Part shown: positions 44,751 to 57,020 of the stretch, piece after piece
Numbering within the stretch: position 1 is the first letter of the stretch
Layout of the letters: each line of letters opens with the position of its first letter
Assembly: GCA_022113835.1 (NCBI GenBank)
Contig: JAILWY010000002.1
Location: 3,760,501 to 3,824,500, forward strand
DNA length: 64,000 bases
Direction: 5' to 3'
DNA from: Atopsyche davidsoni
Taxonomy: Eukaryota; Arthropoda; Insecta; Trichoptera; Hydrobiosidae
Notes under the pieces: generated by a model
Databases searched by the model: none
The model's input: only the letters and a program-made list of their open reading frames with translations
Told to the model about the DNA's origin: nothing
Program-made: the position numbers and the translations under genes

Positions 44751-47735
44751 AACTTTATGCATGAAAATTGTGAACGTAATTTCCAATTTTCATACGCATT
44801 GTTAGAGCGCCTATAGGGTTCGATTGCCGGTGAATATTGTAAAAAAAATACCCCTGGAGGGTTTCATGAAGTACACCCTTTCAGTATTGACATTTCGCAA
44901 TGTTACCTGATGTCTTTCAACAAAATCTGTGGGTGTGGAGGCAGAGTGACTCTGAATGGAGACCGATATACAGTATACTGGTAAACATTGAATTCCTTGC
45001 AAATGGGTTTTCATACAGCAGTGGCGTGCAGTGAGGTGGAAAGCCGAACAAGACATTTAATCATTGAATATCAACGAGCATATAAATCATGAATGTTACC
45101 TGTTTTATATGATAGGCCAAGTTACATCATCAAAAGTATGGTTTGTATCCGCTTAGTAGGATTTAATTTTACACGGCGACTACTGATCGATTCTATTTTA
45201 AAAAAATACTCACTGGTTAATAATTATTATACAATAATACTATGGTAAGTACTTTGATGATACATGATTCTTAGGTTATAATATGTGTATTGTTATTTGT
45301 CGCCCGGCATATCATTCTTAGTATCGGGAACGCAATGTTCGCAGACAAATAACACTACGCAGCTAACACCCAAGAAATCATCATCATCAAATAAAACGGC
45401 TGTTAAAACTTACGAGCACATGGTAAGTACTTATTCTTTAAATATTTTTTTACTTATAATACATAATCTACCGGGGACTGCAAATGCGTGAAAGGCTAGT
45501 AAAGAAGGCTGTGCCTGCGAATTTGGAAAGAGGATCAAAACAATGATATTTAGCTAAAAAGGGTTTCATAAAATCTTTCCTCTAGCTGTGGAAAATATAA
45601 ATAAACCTATTAATTTTATTCCCTTCAAAAAAAAAATTTTTGAATTAAAACTTTATTTTATTTTTAAAACTTACCTCTGAGAATTTTCCATCAAAAGTGT
45701 TTTTAAAAAACCATAAAAAAGTGTAGAAGCGAAAAAAGTTAAGTATCCTCTTCAATAAAAACACACCGAGCGCAAATCTCTTTAACTTAATAAATATTTC
45801 AGAAATTATTTTCTCGAAGCGTGTTTAAATTTATTTTTTGCCAAGTTATGATTAATTTTTCATTTAGTACTTTCGGGTTTTTTTAGTTTGGAGTCTTCTT
45901 CGTATTTCACATTCTTTAAAATTAATATTTCCGAAGACTTTGCATTTCTTCTCGCTCAAACTCCATATCGTGTTTCGTACTTAAGGATATTAAATTTTCA
46001 AGTTTTTCATAACAGAATATTTTTGTGTAAAATGTTTACTTCTGCTATAAATCCTCTTAAAATAAATTGACTTTAAGTACTCTTGCTGCAACGTTCTAAA
46101 CACTTTATTAGAAATGTTAATTATTGCTTCATAATCAAACATTTTGATGGGAAATATCCAATATATTATAATATCTTTTTGAGAAAAGACAACCGCAGGA
46201 ATATAGACATATTATACATGTTTCAACTAAATAATCTAGAACTAATTGCCGTTTTATCATTTTGACTGGATTTATACTCTCTTGCCATTTTCCTCCTAGT
46301 ATTATGACAAATCACAGAAATCTAGAAATAGAGTAAGTTTATTTTTTGACGAATTTTCCTTTTCTTAGTACTAACATCTTCATTTTAAAAATAAAGCCTG
46401 ACACCTTTTTTCATGAATCATACAATAATTTTTTTTTTAAATAATATTATTTTAAATATGTTCCAGTGAAAATAATCCTCAAGTAAATGAAATTTCTATG
46501 ATACATCTTTACGCTGAAAATAAAAACAACTTACACTACATTTATATATTAATACAAATACATATAATATAAGTCTAGTATTGATTTGCCATGAAGCGTT
46601 TTGAATATTACAGAACTAAAATTTAATATATAAATGTTTAAGTAAATAACCTTTGATCTTCAATGAGGATACCACTTTTGTTATTTAAGTTTTTTACTGG
46701 ATATTCCGTGTAGATAAATATAAAACATTGCATGTTTTTATTTATTTATATTAATAAAATAAGGAAAATATAATGCATTATTATTGAGCATTTTCGGTTT
46801 TTACAAGTACCAGTTATTTACAAGATCAAATCAAAGGTTATTTCAGTAATAACATCGCTTTCAAATTTAAATTCAAACTCCAAATGGCATTAAATTGTAT
46901 TTAAAAAACTTATTATGGCTATATTTGTAATCTTAATAGAATTTATTAGATTTTATCTGAATGGGCGTACATTTTAGTTGCTCCGACCAGTTTTTTTCGA
47001 ATACTTATGAATATTTACTCAGAATTTATCGATAGGTCATTACATTTCTGGCTTGTGATAAATATAATGAATATACTCTCACTAATGGGCGAGAGACGCT
47101 TGACGGACGTCCATCAAGAGGCCATGAAAAAAAGGAAAAGTTACAATGATTGTTTGAATATATTTATATGGATAATATAAAAAATTCTTGCATGTACTTC
47201 AGTAATATCCACTTAAAGTTTTTTGTTGCCATGGAAGAAAAAACATTTAAATATAAATTATAATTCTCGTTTATTCACCCGTTTAATTCTAGATATGCGT
47301 ATATATTATCCAATAACAACCGTGTAGTTTTTATTTTAATACTTTTTTTTAGCACATTTTTATTGGATAAGAACGTTTCGGATTATACAACGTTTTTCTA
47401 AACTAAAAAAAAATATTCATAGAAAAACATACATTAATTTTGTCTTATATTAAAAACAGCTTTAATATTATATTTACCAATTAAATAAGTTGTTGTCTTC
47501 AATATTTATATCGAGCTATTTTTTTTTAAATCAACGCATTTGGAGGGTGAGTTTAGTAAAGGCTCATAAATTCAGTTTTTAACGCTAACAAGATGCAAAC
47601 GTGGATTGAGAAATTGTTTTTATAATACCGATGTTGGAAAGAATAATTGATTGATATCTAATAAAGCATTTAAAAAAACGTCTAGGTTATTTTTTCATTA
47701 AATAGTAAATATTTTAAAAAATTATCTTTTTTCAC
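44751..47735. other. AT-rich spacer with minor repeat scraps
   Basis: CAGTGGCGTGCAGTGAGGTG (about 45020) is a transposon-edge-like motif. TAACACCCAAGAAA (45364) is a scrap of the dispersed family. The rest is AT-rich and featureless. Confidence 0.4.
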
Positions 47736-47739
47736 ACAC

Positions 47740-47790
47740 AAAATGGTAATCGTAAAGGTGTGAGAGTTCGAGTCCCACGTGTGTGCAAAA
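47740..47790 (+). repeat. tRNA-like scrap
   Basis: GTGAGAGTTCGAGTCCCAC contains a B-box-like AGTTCGAGTCC, preceded by a weak A-box-like AAATGGTAATCG. Confidence 0.35.
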
Positions 47791-48570
47791 ATAATTGAGG
47801 ATTTTCCTCATTGTTTCATGCGATATTTAATATATTTAGTAAGTATATCGATATTAAATATATTTTCAACGTCGTATAATAACGTCTACTCTATTGTAAA
47901 TATCAATGTTGTAGATCGAAACATAAACTAGAAACAGCCTGTTTTCTATAAAGGGTTCTACAATATTACTTGTTCTCTGCCTTCAATGAAATAAACATGA
48001 AGCATATCTAAGAATTCTCAAATACATAGGTAAGAGCATCAACCCTTAGATATTGATAGATTCATAACGACGATAGGGCATACATTATGGATCGGTTGGA
48101 AACGTCGACGTTGCATTACCTCGAAGGGGTAGGGGGTGGACTTCCTCTCCAGGGAGGCGCTGGTAGCAAACGTCTTATCTCTCACTTCCGGTACACTCCC
48201 CTGCTTCCACTCCGCCTACCTCCGTACACAGCTTGCTGCCGAATATCTTCGAGATTAGGGTTGCGTGAATTGTTTCACAAACGTAGTTAATAACTGTATA
48301 TAAATAACCCAAAGATATTTCAGAAATATATAAAAATATATTATCACTGAGAACCCGTTTTCGTTTGATACACCAGACTGGTTTTCTTTTTACCAAAACA
48401 TAGCATAGTAATAAATATCTGAAATTTTGTATTGAGGCGAGTCTCAGTGCGTTATATTTGCCGTAGAGTCTTTATATACATCATATATCATAAAAAAATA
48501 TTGATTTGATCAAATATATTTTTTAAGATTGTATCAACTGGCGGTACATTGGAGTTAAAGTTCGCTGTAT
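47791..48570. other. Spacer
   Basis: The GC-richer patch 48095-48235 has open frames on both strands without recognisable content. Confidence 0.35.
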
Positions 48571-48574
48571 CGCA

Positions 48575-48989
48575 ATGCGACACAGCCGCGCGCGAGCATC
48601 TCGGCTTTGATCGAATATCCTTATCAAAATGGCTTTTTTTCTAATGAGGTACTAATGCCGCCATCTGGAATCCAAGTAGACTGCCCCGGCAGCGGAATTT
48701 AAAACTCTCAGTATATTAACTTTCTATATTTCCCCAGCGGCGCACCGCCCCTCTGGCGTTTCGTCCAATTCGATTTCCAGCCCGGCCGGGGGGAGGGCCG
48801 CCCGTCTATCGGAGGCGAAAGACGACAGAAAAAGAATTTCTGATTTCTGATCTTACCCCCTCCCCTGCCTCCCCCATCGCGCGCCGCCCCTGGACGACCA
48901 TTGTTCGAGGCACGTTTTAATATTGAATCGGACGAACTCCGCGAAAGGAATGGCGAGGACGCTTTTGGATTCAGAGCTGTTGTAATGTT

Positions 48990-48990
<1 letters not shown>
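48575..48990. repeat. GC-rich block, probable transposon remnant
   Basis: Contains CCCCGGCAGCGG, CCAGCGGCGCACCGCCCCTC and CGCGCGCCGCCCCTGGACGA. CCGCCCCTG edges match those at 23.5 and 31.8 kb. Ends next to a long poly-T. Confidence 0.4.

Positions 48991-48991
<1 letters not shown>

Positions 48992-49020
<29 letters not shown>
48992..49020 (-). repeat. 29-base poly-T tract
   Basis: 29 consecutive T. Read on the minus strand this is a poly-A, possibly the tail of a retroposed sequence lying at 49021 and beyond, but no AATAAA or target duplication supports that. Length may also be an assembly or sequencing estimate. Confidence 0.85.
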
Positions 49021-50335
49021 CTTCGTATTACAGCTTGTCTTTCTCTTTCGTTTGCAGTCGAAAGTTCAATACAATTTTAATATTTAAAATATAATACTAC
49101 TAGTCATATACGTAATCGTTATACAGTAAAAAAATTCTGTTTAAGCCGAAATATTTAATTCACAACAGCGATCTGTTATAAAGTTTGTGTTTATTTTATA
49201 AGGTAGCGTGTATCAAATGTTTTTCATAAAATTCATTCTTACAAAGGTGTTTCAAAATGGCTCCCGCTGGGCCGTGATAAAAGGCGCCCTGTCGGGTAAT
49301 ATGAAGACTCATAGTTCATGCACACCCTGTAGCGGACCGCAAAATTTACATAAAAGAGACTGCCTCGAGCTTACGAAAGCTTCAAACTATATTATCGTAG
49401 AAGAATGCGATTTGTTTTTACGTATTCTTTAAAATATTATTTTACTGGAAATTGGTCCCACGGTGTTCTTTCTATGACTATTTTCTTTGCGAATTAGTTT
49501 TACTCCTTCCATTAAACTTTGAGAGCAATATCAAGATTAGAAAAAACCTTTTACCATCAACCTACAAACATAAATAACATGCATTTGTATAGACTTTTCG
49601 TGTTTTACTTCTCTAGACCTTCATCTCCTTCTTTATTAAATCGGAAGTACAAGGCATATAATTTTTAAATACGCTGTCATCTAGTTCATCTCAGGCATAT
49701 AACTTTTAAAATCGTATATCATCTAATAAAATACAATTCAATTTGCTGCTATCTCATTAAACTCGATTCTATATAATGATAACATAAATTAACTTTTCAT
49801 AAATTTGTCATATCGTTTCACGCATTGCATTAAAAATTGCAAAGACACATTAGAAAACGCCTCCAGTAAATTTTGTATTGTTTTGTTAGACTGAGCGCTT
49901 TCAAAGACTGAAATAGGATCTATTCACTAAAGGACCTCACCCTTTCTAATATTGTTAACGAAGGTAAATACCCAGAGCTTTCATTAAACATACAGATGAA
50001 AATAGATCTCGAGAGCAAGTAGTAGTTCTACGATGATTTATTATTTAAAGAATGCGTATACTTCAATGTTTTTACGCTTGTGCGGTTTCTTCACTTCCGT
50101 GCGATTATTTGCCAGCTCTGAGGCTTTTTCTGTTGCCAGAAAGTTAAAAAGCTCAGGTACTAAAGTAATATTCTTGTATCCGTTCTGTTTGCACACTCAG
50201 AAGTGACTGGCGAAGGGAGGCGGCTTTGAGAAAAGATTCGATCATGTGTCATTTGTGCATGGACAATATATAATTTTTAAAGCAGAAGATGATATTAGAT
50301 GGCTTCGCAACTGCGTCAAACAAGTTTTTTCATTA
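49021..50335. other. AT-rich spacer
   Basis: No supportable feature. Confidence 0.45.
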
Positions 50336-50339
50336 AAAG

Positions 50340-50690
50340 AGCAATCAGTCTCAGAGAGCGCAATCTCGCGTGCTTTGCGAGGGATCGCGGCGCGTTCATT
50401 GTTCTCGGAGACTGAGGCTTCTCCGCCGAGCGAATCTCAAAGTTATCATTCAATTTCAAAATTAGCTCCGAGAGATGCGGGCTCGATAGCGTAATTTATT
50501 ACGACCGCGAAATTACAATGACATTAAGGCCCGGAACGGCCCGGCCGGCTCGGCTCGCCCTCGGGGCCCGGCGAGCGGTCGACTTCGCGATTTGCACAAG
50601 CGCCGTATATAATTTAACGCCAAAACACGTTTCTGCTTAATGCCTCTTCCGCAACGAGACTCCTCCGGTGCCCCGCAATGACGTTTTGAA
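50340..50690. promoter_or_regulatory. CpG-rich island
   Basis: Two CpG-rich sub-blocks (50355-50430; 50530-50610 with GGCCCGGCCGGCTCGGCTCG), between them SOX-like CATTGTTC and several GAGAG/CTCGG motifs, and CAATGACG on the right. No frame is convincing as coding. Possible regulatory island or unannotated promoter. Confidence 0.35.
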
Positions 50691-50984
50691 TTTTAAAATT
50701 TAAATTGCGACTATCAAACTACATTTTTGAATCACGAACGGAATGCAATTTTTGTTGAAAATAAATGTCGAACGTTCGAGAACTCTCTGACATTCACACA
50801 AATGATTCAGCGCAGATGTGAGAATATCATTAAGAAGTGCGTGTATTGGCTTAATAAAAATAATAATATCCTGATCGGATTTAAATGCTAAAAGTCTAGT
50901 ATTGCAAGTCACACAATATAGTACGTTGTTTCACTTATAGAATATGCTTGTTAAAAATTCTTGCTAAGTACCAGTGCTTCGTTG

Positions 50985-51052
50985 CTATAATTGGTAATGC
51001 ACCGGCCATGTAAGCTTGGGAATGTGGGTTCAAATCCCACACAAATCACGAT
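50985..51052 (+). repeat. tRNA-Thr-like SINE head or tRNA pseudogene
   Basis: Order of tRNA parts: a D-arm-like GCTATAATTGGTAATGC, an anticodon-arm-like CCGGCCATGTAAGCTTGG (loop with TGT in anticodon position), then a perfect 5-bp T arm GTGGGTTCAAATCCCAC. The acceptor stem does not pair (no complement of the 3' side at the 5' end), so it is not a functional tRNA gene. Typical of a tRNA-derived SINE head. Confidence 0.6.
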
Positions 51053-52995
51053 GAGATTTTTCTGAGAATATCTTTAATCATTATCAGTCATTAAGAAGTT
51101 GTATAGGCATCGGCGCGTAAAGCTCATAAACGTTTTTATAGTATATATAAAAAATAACTGGAAAATATATTTTACAATATTTTTTAGGGTGGGTGGGGTG
51201 TTTTTTACAACATGTGTAAAAAAAAAAACCTTCACTGCATGCATTGAGAAACTGAGTTGATATTTATCAAAAAAATAATTCCGTGCACCACTTTTACATT
51301 TGAATTGGTTGAGACCACAAAAAAATATATACACCATTGCCGCAAAACGTCTATTCGTGCCTATTCGGAAATTGCAATCTCATCGTCATTGCACAGCGGC
51401 CCGACCGCGGTGATGTTTATCCGACACACGGACAGTTAAAAGGGAGGCGGAATTTCGGATCCGCAGAGACTGTGGGAACGCGACTGCTGCATATCCCAGT
51501 ACTTATTGCATATTAATAATATATTCGATCACGATTGAAACATTAAACAATCGATTCATTAGATACGAATCGAGGCGAGTAGAAAATTTAGCCACACTGC
51601 ATCATTGAATTGTTTGCTTATATGCAACATTCTTTACTGAAAGTACTCGGTGGAATTCCAGTAAATTTTTTTTTTTTAAATATATGCATCGCATGTTTAT
51701 TGGTAGAATGGACGTTAAAAGTTCAAGTGTGATAATACTACAAGATTAAAATTATTATAATAAAATTGGCCTCTGGTGTGAATCATTACACTAAAATATT
51801 TGAGATTTCAGTTACTGAAGAATATTGCAATATATCGATAAACACAAGAAAAAAATAAAAAAAAACAATACCTAAATTAATTTGATTCACTAGTTGATCT
51901 ATGTAATTTATATATTTCAGATTATTAGCAGAAATAGTCTAACCCCCTATTTAATGTGTTATCTACACAATAAAACTTTAAACCAGCACACACAAGGCTT
52001 TAAAAAAATACAGCATTTGCTTTTTATATTGGACATGTGATGCTCATCTCCATTTTTCTCTCAAGAGAGATATTTTCAAGATCAAAGTTTAAAACTGATT
52101 CATGTTATGTTTTTTTCTCTGAAATGTCATTTTACTGCAGTATTATAAAGTATTTTTAAAGATGATACTCATATTTGCCTTTGTAGCGGAGATCTAACGT
52201 TCTATTCATTAGAATTATCTAATTATTCCGCTTTGGTGTTACTTAGTATATCAAATGCCATTAGAGTGAGAGAGAGAACGTCGGTCTATTTACATTCCCA
52301 TCAAGTGTCTGGTGTCGCTATTTCCGTCCCTATCGCTCATTTTCTAATTCAGTCCGCCATTATAATTAGCCAGTATTGGCTAATAAACAGCGATGCTGGA
52401 CACAATCGAATAGACGACTTCATAACATAATCGATTCGATCTAATGAAAGAATTAATGGACAAATTAATAAATTAATAAATTTAATTAAGTCATAAAGTT
52501 GCAAAACAGGCTTTCATATATTTAATATATGAAACTCAAAACCTGAAATATGTTTTAATACTGGTAAAAATATTTAATCAATGAAGTTATTTTAAGCACT
52601 TACTTTTTTATTGTAGTTCGACAATGATGGATGATATTTTGAAACGAATGTTACAAAGTTAAGACGAACGAATAGAGTTCAGAGAGATGCACACGCAAAT
52701 CGAATTTCTATTGTTCGATTAATCGATCACTTGGTTCGGATAGTTATCACGAAAAAATATGTGTTAGGTGTAACTTTGTACAATAAAATAATGCAAAAAT
52801 ATACATTGTCACAAAAAGCGGTTCGTCAAAAATTCGTCTGCCTTATTATACATTTAGATTTTTAATAAGGTTTAGGGTTATTTATTCGATTGATCGATTG
52901 TCTCGTTAAATATTTAAATTCATGTCAATTTCGCTCATCCCATGTCAAGCGTGTAGTCTCCAGCCAATTAAGTAAGCGAATTAGTCCATACCTTT
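51053..52995. other. AT-rich spacer
   Basis: A GC-richer patch at 51380-51490. The stretch 52255-52440 is mixed, with TTCCGTCCCTATCGCTC. No gene seen. Confidence 0.4.
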
Positions 52996-53100
52996 CAAAG
53001 CACAGTCGCCATTTTGGAGGAGATGTCATTGACGTCAATCCTTCGTCCATTATACCAGCAGTGCATCCTGTGCGATATCCTTTTCGAATAATCAGTATTT
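52996..53100. promoter_or_regulatory. Palindromic CRE beside a GCCAT motif
   Basis: ATTGACGTCAAT (53028-53039) is a 12-bp palindrome containing TGACGTCA. CGCCATTTTGGAGGAGATG (about 53007-53025), a PHO/YY1-type core, lies just upstream. Confidence 0.35.
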
Positions 53101-54480
53101 CACATTAAAACGTGCAAGTTATTGATAATCATAATTAAGTCAACGTTTCCGATAATCACATATTAAATATCATCTCAGTAATCATCGATTAATGCCCCCT
53201 TGAAGGACGCTGAAAAAAGTATTTGAACATTATGAAAACCGGTCTGAATTTATATAATATAATAACGCAGAAACATATCAGTTCAATAAATTTTCTGAGT
53301 CATATTTCGATGAATCATTTGATCATACTCTATTCCAAAAGACACAATGTCTCATCTTTTTGGTTTTACTTGTTCTACTAAAGCCAAATTGTTTCTATTA
53401 TTTTGTATTAAAGATCTAAGGATATCCCAACAGTCAATATATCCCACACAATTAGTTGTATTTAATCTGATACTCTCAAGTGTTTTAGATGTGTTGATAC
53501 TGTGTGCCAAAATCCAAAACGTCCCACCCACCTTGCTGCATGAGGTGCTTCACTCAGGAAAGGTATGCTTATCGCCGCTTGGCGCAGTATAGGAGCATAA
53601 AATTACAGAACCTGATCAATTTGATCTAGCTCGGCATCCTCCCAATTGTATGTATCAGGTCCAATGAACGTCAATAAAGGAAGCGGGTATTGGGAGAGTA
53701 ATTGAGCAACGACTCGACGGTATTTTATTACAGCGTTTGCCGGTAATTTGTGGCTGGAGGCCGTCCGAGCGTCCCGAGCCGAGGGTTCGAGGTTCGGAGT
53801 CGTGGTTTTTGAAACTCGTTTAGGAGTGCGGTCGAGTGGGGTGACCAAGCGGGAAATTCACCTTAAACTCAAACTTTTTTTTAAATTGATAGATACAGCG
53901 CATGCTTAAAACTACAAAGTCCCACAAGAATAAATTCAGATTCTTGAATATCTATTTTGATTCAAATAAATACTGCACGATGTACAATCAATAGCTAAAT
54001 AACTCGTCACTTTCGAGAAAATAAAAGCAAACAAGACGGATTTGATAAACTTGTTGAACAAGAGAAACGGTTGATTACAAACTAACTTTTCCAAAAAGGT
54101 ACAGGTATATATATATAGGTATTAGTGACGCATGGTCACCCTGTGTCAGAATGAGAGATTGCTCGAGCATTATTACAGCTGGAACGAAATGATATAAAAT
54201 ATTTTATAGCTCGCCGCGGTTTCGTTTATTTTTAGTGGTTATTTTTTGAAGATTTTGGATTTGACGTAGTCACGGTGCCCAGCCGCAGTATCGCTCGCCA
54301 TGCTCTTCATATTTTTATCGTCATCTTCGAGTCATTTCCAAGTGTGAGACGTTTATTACACCATCACAATAACACACCTCTAATGGAATACCCCCGATAG
54401 TAATCGCAGCACTGAGCGACGTCCCAATTCGATTAATACATTGTATGTGGAAGACGAGAAAACTCGATGATTTTGTAGTT
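53101..54480. other. Spacer with GC-richer patches
   Basis: Mixed composition at 53700-53860 with open frames lacking any recognisable product. Short TA run near 54108. Confidence 0.35.
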
Positions 54481-54550
54481 CTTGGGTGTTAAGCTACTTG
54501 ATGTTTTCTGTCCTCCGACGCTTCGATCCCGGTGCTGAGACTATTTTCAG
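54481..54550 (-). repeat. Dispersed repeat family copy
   Basis: The minus strand reads CTGAAAATAGTCTCAGCACC, GGGATCGAAGCGTCGGAGGA, then AAGTAGC and TTAACACCCAAG. Blocks and order match 38182-38252. Confidence 0.65.
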
Positions 54551-55012
54551 AATTAATTTGAATAATCTACAGATGTATTTACTATTTCGTTTGATTAGCA
54601 TACATCAAAATAAGCGTATCGGGAAATCGTGTTTGAGAGCAGTCATGTGCACAAACCAGTGCATTTGAGAAACGAGGTCACTCACAAGCCAAGAGCGCAT
54701 TCTCTGCAATCAAACATATTCTTTGTAAGCATGATGCAAGACTAATGCAGATACACTGTGAGGCCAGATCGATTGATGCAGCGCTGATGCTGATCAATTG
54801 TCGCCTTCGAGCTAAGTATGACGATAGCTGATAAAGATAGTCCCCAAGAAGATAAGTACAGACCCACACGAAACGATGAGAAAAATCCTCGATTCGTATC
54901 CTCACGACTCTCGCCTAGCCAAATAACCTTTTGTAGATTGTAAATGTAGGTTTTAACAATGAAGTAAAAAGTCCGCTTAAAATCAGTATTACTGAGAAAA
55001 AATAAACCAACA

Positions 55013-55324
55013 ATGGCCGGATTATCAGTCGTGATGAATCAATATTCACCGGCAGCACGTATGCGGGAAAAGCAAACAAAACTCCGCCCCCGCGAGAGTC
55101 TCCGCGGAGAAGTAGATACAAAAGGTATTAACTTGAGCATTCGAATCGTCCAAAAGGCCTGCGCCTCATTCAGGCCGGCAACAAATGCCGAGCTGCACAA
55201 TCCCCGCATAGAAATCAAAAGTCCTCTTTGGACGCTGGACGTACTCTCTCTCTCGCTTCCTACTCATCACGACTGCAGCGGTCGCCACAAAAGGTCTGCC
55301 AGGCGCAGGGGCGCAGAGCATTGA
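55013..55324 (+). CDS. Doubtful 103-codon ORF on a GC-rich patch
   Basis: ATG (CAATGG) to stop, basic and without any domain I recognise. The start region is MAGLSVVMNQYSP and it ends with RHKRSARRRGAEH. An opposite-strand open frame overlaps its end. Composition is not as coding-like as the 28705 gene. Chance is a fair explanation. Confidence 0.12.
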   Translation: MAGLSVVMNQYSPAARMREKQTKLRPRESLRGEVDTKGINLSIRIVQKACASFRPATNAELHNPRIEIKSPLWTLDVLSLSLPTHHDCSGRHKRSARRRGAEH

Positions 55325-55549
55325 GCATATTTTTTTACCTGGAACGTTTAAAATTACAGCCAGCATCCTTTACGATATAAGTTATAAAAGAAGATTATCT
55401 CTACCCTTCCATTTCACATCCTCTCGGATACTCTCATAGGCGGGAGGTTATCCAAACTTGAAATCAAAACTACGCAAGATTTTATTTTCATTTGAAAATA
55501 TACGTTCTGTCTTTGTCTTTAATTTAGTAGTGCAAACAATAAGCGCGGA

Positions 55550-55765
55550 GGAATTTAAAGTGGCCACTGGTTGGCACCGCCTGGCAGCAGGCCCGGCATG
55601 CAATTCATTGTACAAACAGCACAATCACGCCGCTCGTGATGAAGCCGCAGCAGGCCGGCGGATGCTAATGTCACCGTCCTGGACCCTCGCCCGGAGACCA
55701 GCTCCGCCAGCGAGATTGATCCGGTCGCTGATTCGATCGAATTGGCTGTCGGGGAAAACGTTCTA
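55550..55765. promoter_or_regulatory. GC-rich island
   Basis: An isolated GC-rich patch inside a longer open frame (from 55458) that starts only on TTG and becomes AT-rich at both ends, so I do not call a gene. Contains GCAGGCCCGGCATGC, GCAGCAGGCCGGCGG and CGATTCGATCGAATTGG. Candidate conserved element. Confidence 0.25.
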
Positions 55766-56258
55766 CTATGTACTCACTCATTCAATCGAAGCAAAACATA
55801 TCGAGATTGAATATGCTGCCATAATGTATCTAACACACAAACTTGCTTTCGTATATATTCTAGATATTGAGCGAATGATATTTGAGTATACAAATTCAAA
55901 ACAGGTCGTCGTATATTTTAATTACTGTTACTTTGTCGAATGATAATGACTCATTCATGAAGCAAATTTAAGATTATTGATTCACATATGAAATAGCAGA
56001 CAAATCTTTGAGTGTGTTCTTTTTTTTAGATACTTATGAGATACAAATCATTATGCCTGTGTTATCTTTTCGAGTAGCGCGGCTCTGGCTCTAACTGAAC
56101 AGGTGTTTTTTTTTTATAAGAGTATAAAATCAATGTACCGTGTTTCTAAATAAATATTTTACGAATACATTTAAAAGAATTTCACATAATATGCATTGAA
56201 ATAAAAGCACCGTAGCGTATAGTCAGATTTATACTGTGTGTATATAAATATATTCATA

Positions 56259-56504
56259 ATGTGGAATTGCGAAGTGAGTTTGAGCAAAGACAGACATGCG
56301 GATTCGCTTCCAGACTTTTGCTATCTGGTAACCCAAGCGAAGAGAGGACAGCAACAATGGGAGAGACACATCAGCAGCATGGAGATCAGAGGAGCTGATA
56401 GTGCGGACTATAAGCGTCTCGGAGACGCAGCCACACTGGCGGAAGAGATGCTGATCTTTATATACGAGAGACAGTGCCGAGTCGGTAGCTCATTCTTTGA
56501 ATAA
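56259..56504 (+). CDS. Small candidate ORF, 81 codons, unrecognised
   Basis: ATG to stop with more balanced base composition than its surroundings. The peptide starts MWNCEVSLSKDRHADSLPDF and is charged and probably helical near its end (DAATLAEEMLIFIYERQ). No family recognised. GCGAAGTGAGT near 56270 would also make a good splice donor, so this could instead be an exon edge of a non-coding RNA. Transcript data would decide. Confidence 0.2.
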   Translation: MWNCEVSLSKDRHADSLPDFCYLVTQAKRGQQQWERHISSMEIRGADSADYKRLGDAATLAEEMLIFIYERQCRVGSSFFE

Positions 56505-56509
56505 CTTAA

Positions 56510-56885
56510 TTATTGATCCGTATCTGTGGAAAGACGCCACTCATTCATTTAAAAGTTAAATTATATTTAAAATTATATAAGAAATTACACTGAGAAATAA
56601 ACTAAACAATTTGGAAATGCCTATAAACAACATTTATAATAATTGGTGGTTATAAGCGGAAGAAGCAGATAAATAACTATTAAAAATAAATTATTTGATG
56701 TATTTCAAAATCACAGAAAATTGTTTTAGAAAGAGTATTTTCTTAAGGAAAAAAAAACTTATGGTTAGCAATAAGTTTTTTTTTTCTTTGAACTCTGATT
56801 ATTTTTATTATTCTTAGAGAAATTGAAATTATTTTATAACATTTTCGTTGTGATTTTTCCGCGTTTAAAGCATTCTTATTTATCG
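56510..56885. other. AT-rich spacer
   Basis: No supportable feature. Confidence 0.45.
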
Positions 56886-57020
56886 ATTAGAGCATCTGCT
56901 TACCGGTCATGAAGTCCAGACTCGAGTCTGAACTAGATAAATTTGAGGTAATCGATTCAGGGATGCTTTGAGAATATGTGAGTTGTCTATAGGTTGGGTT
57001 CAAACCCACGCTTCCACTGT
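56886..57020 (+). repeat. tRNA-derived SINE-like element with two B-box-like parts
   Basis: GATTAGAGCATCTGCTTACC (56886-56905) is A-box-like with its downstream arm. GTCCAGACTCGAGTCTG follows as a decayed T arm. A second T-arm-like GGTTGGGTTCAAACCCACGC lies about 70 bases on (56992-57011). May be two overlapping relics. Confidence 0.5.

Noticed and set aside
50985..51052. Functional tRNA-Thr gene
   Set aside because: The T arm is perfect but the acceptor stem does not pair, so a SINE head or pseudogene is the better call.
55458..55943. 161-codon frame as a gene
   Set aside because: It starts on TTG; both ends are AT-rich low-complexity coding; only the centre is a GC-rich island.
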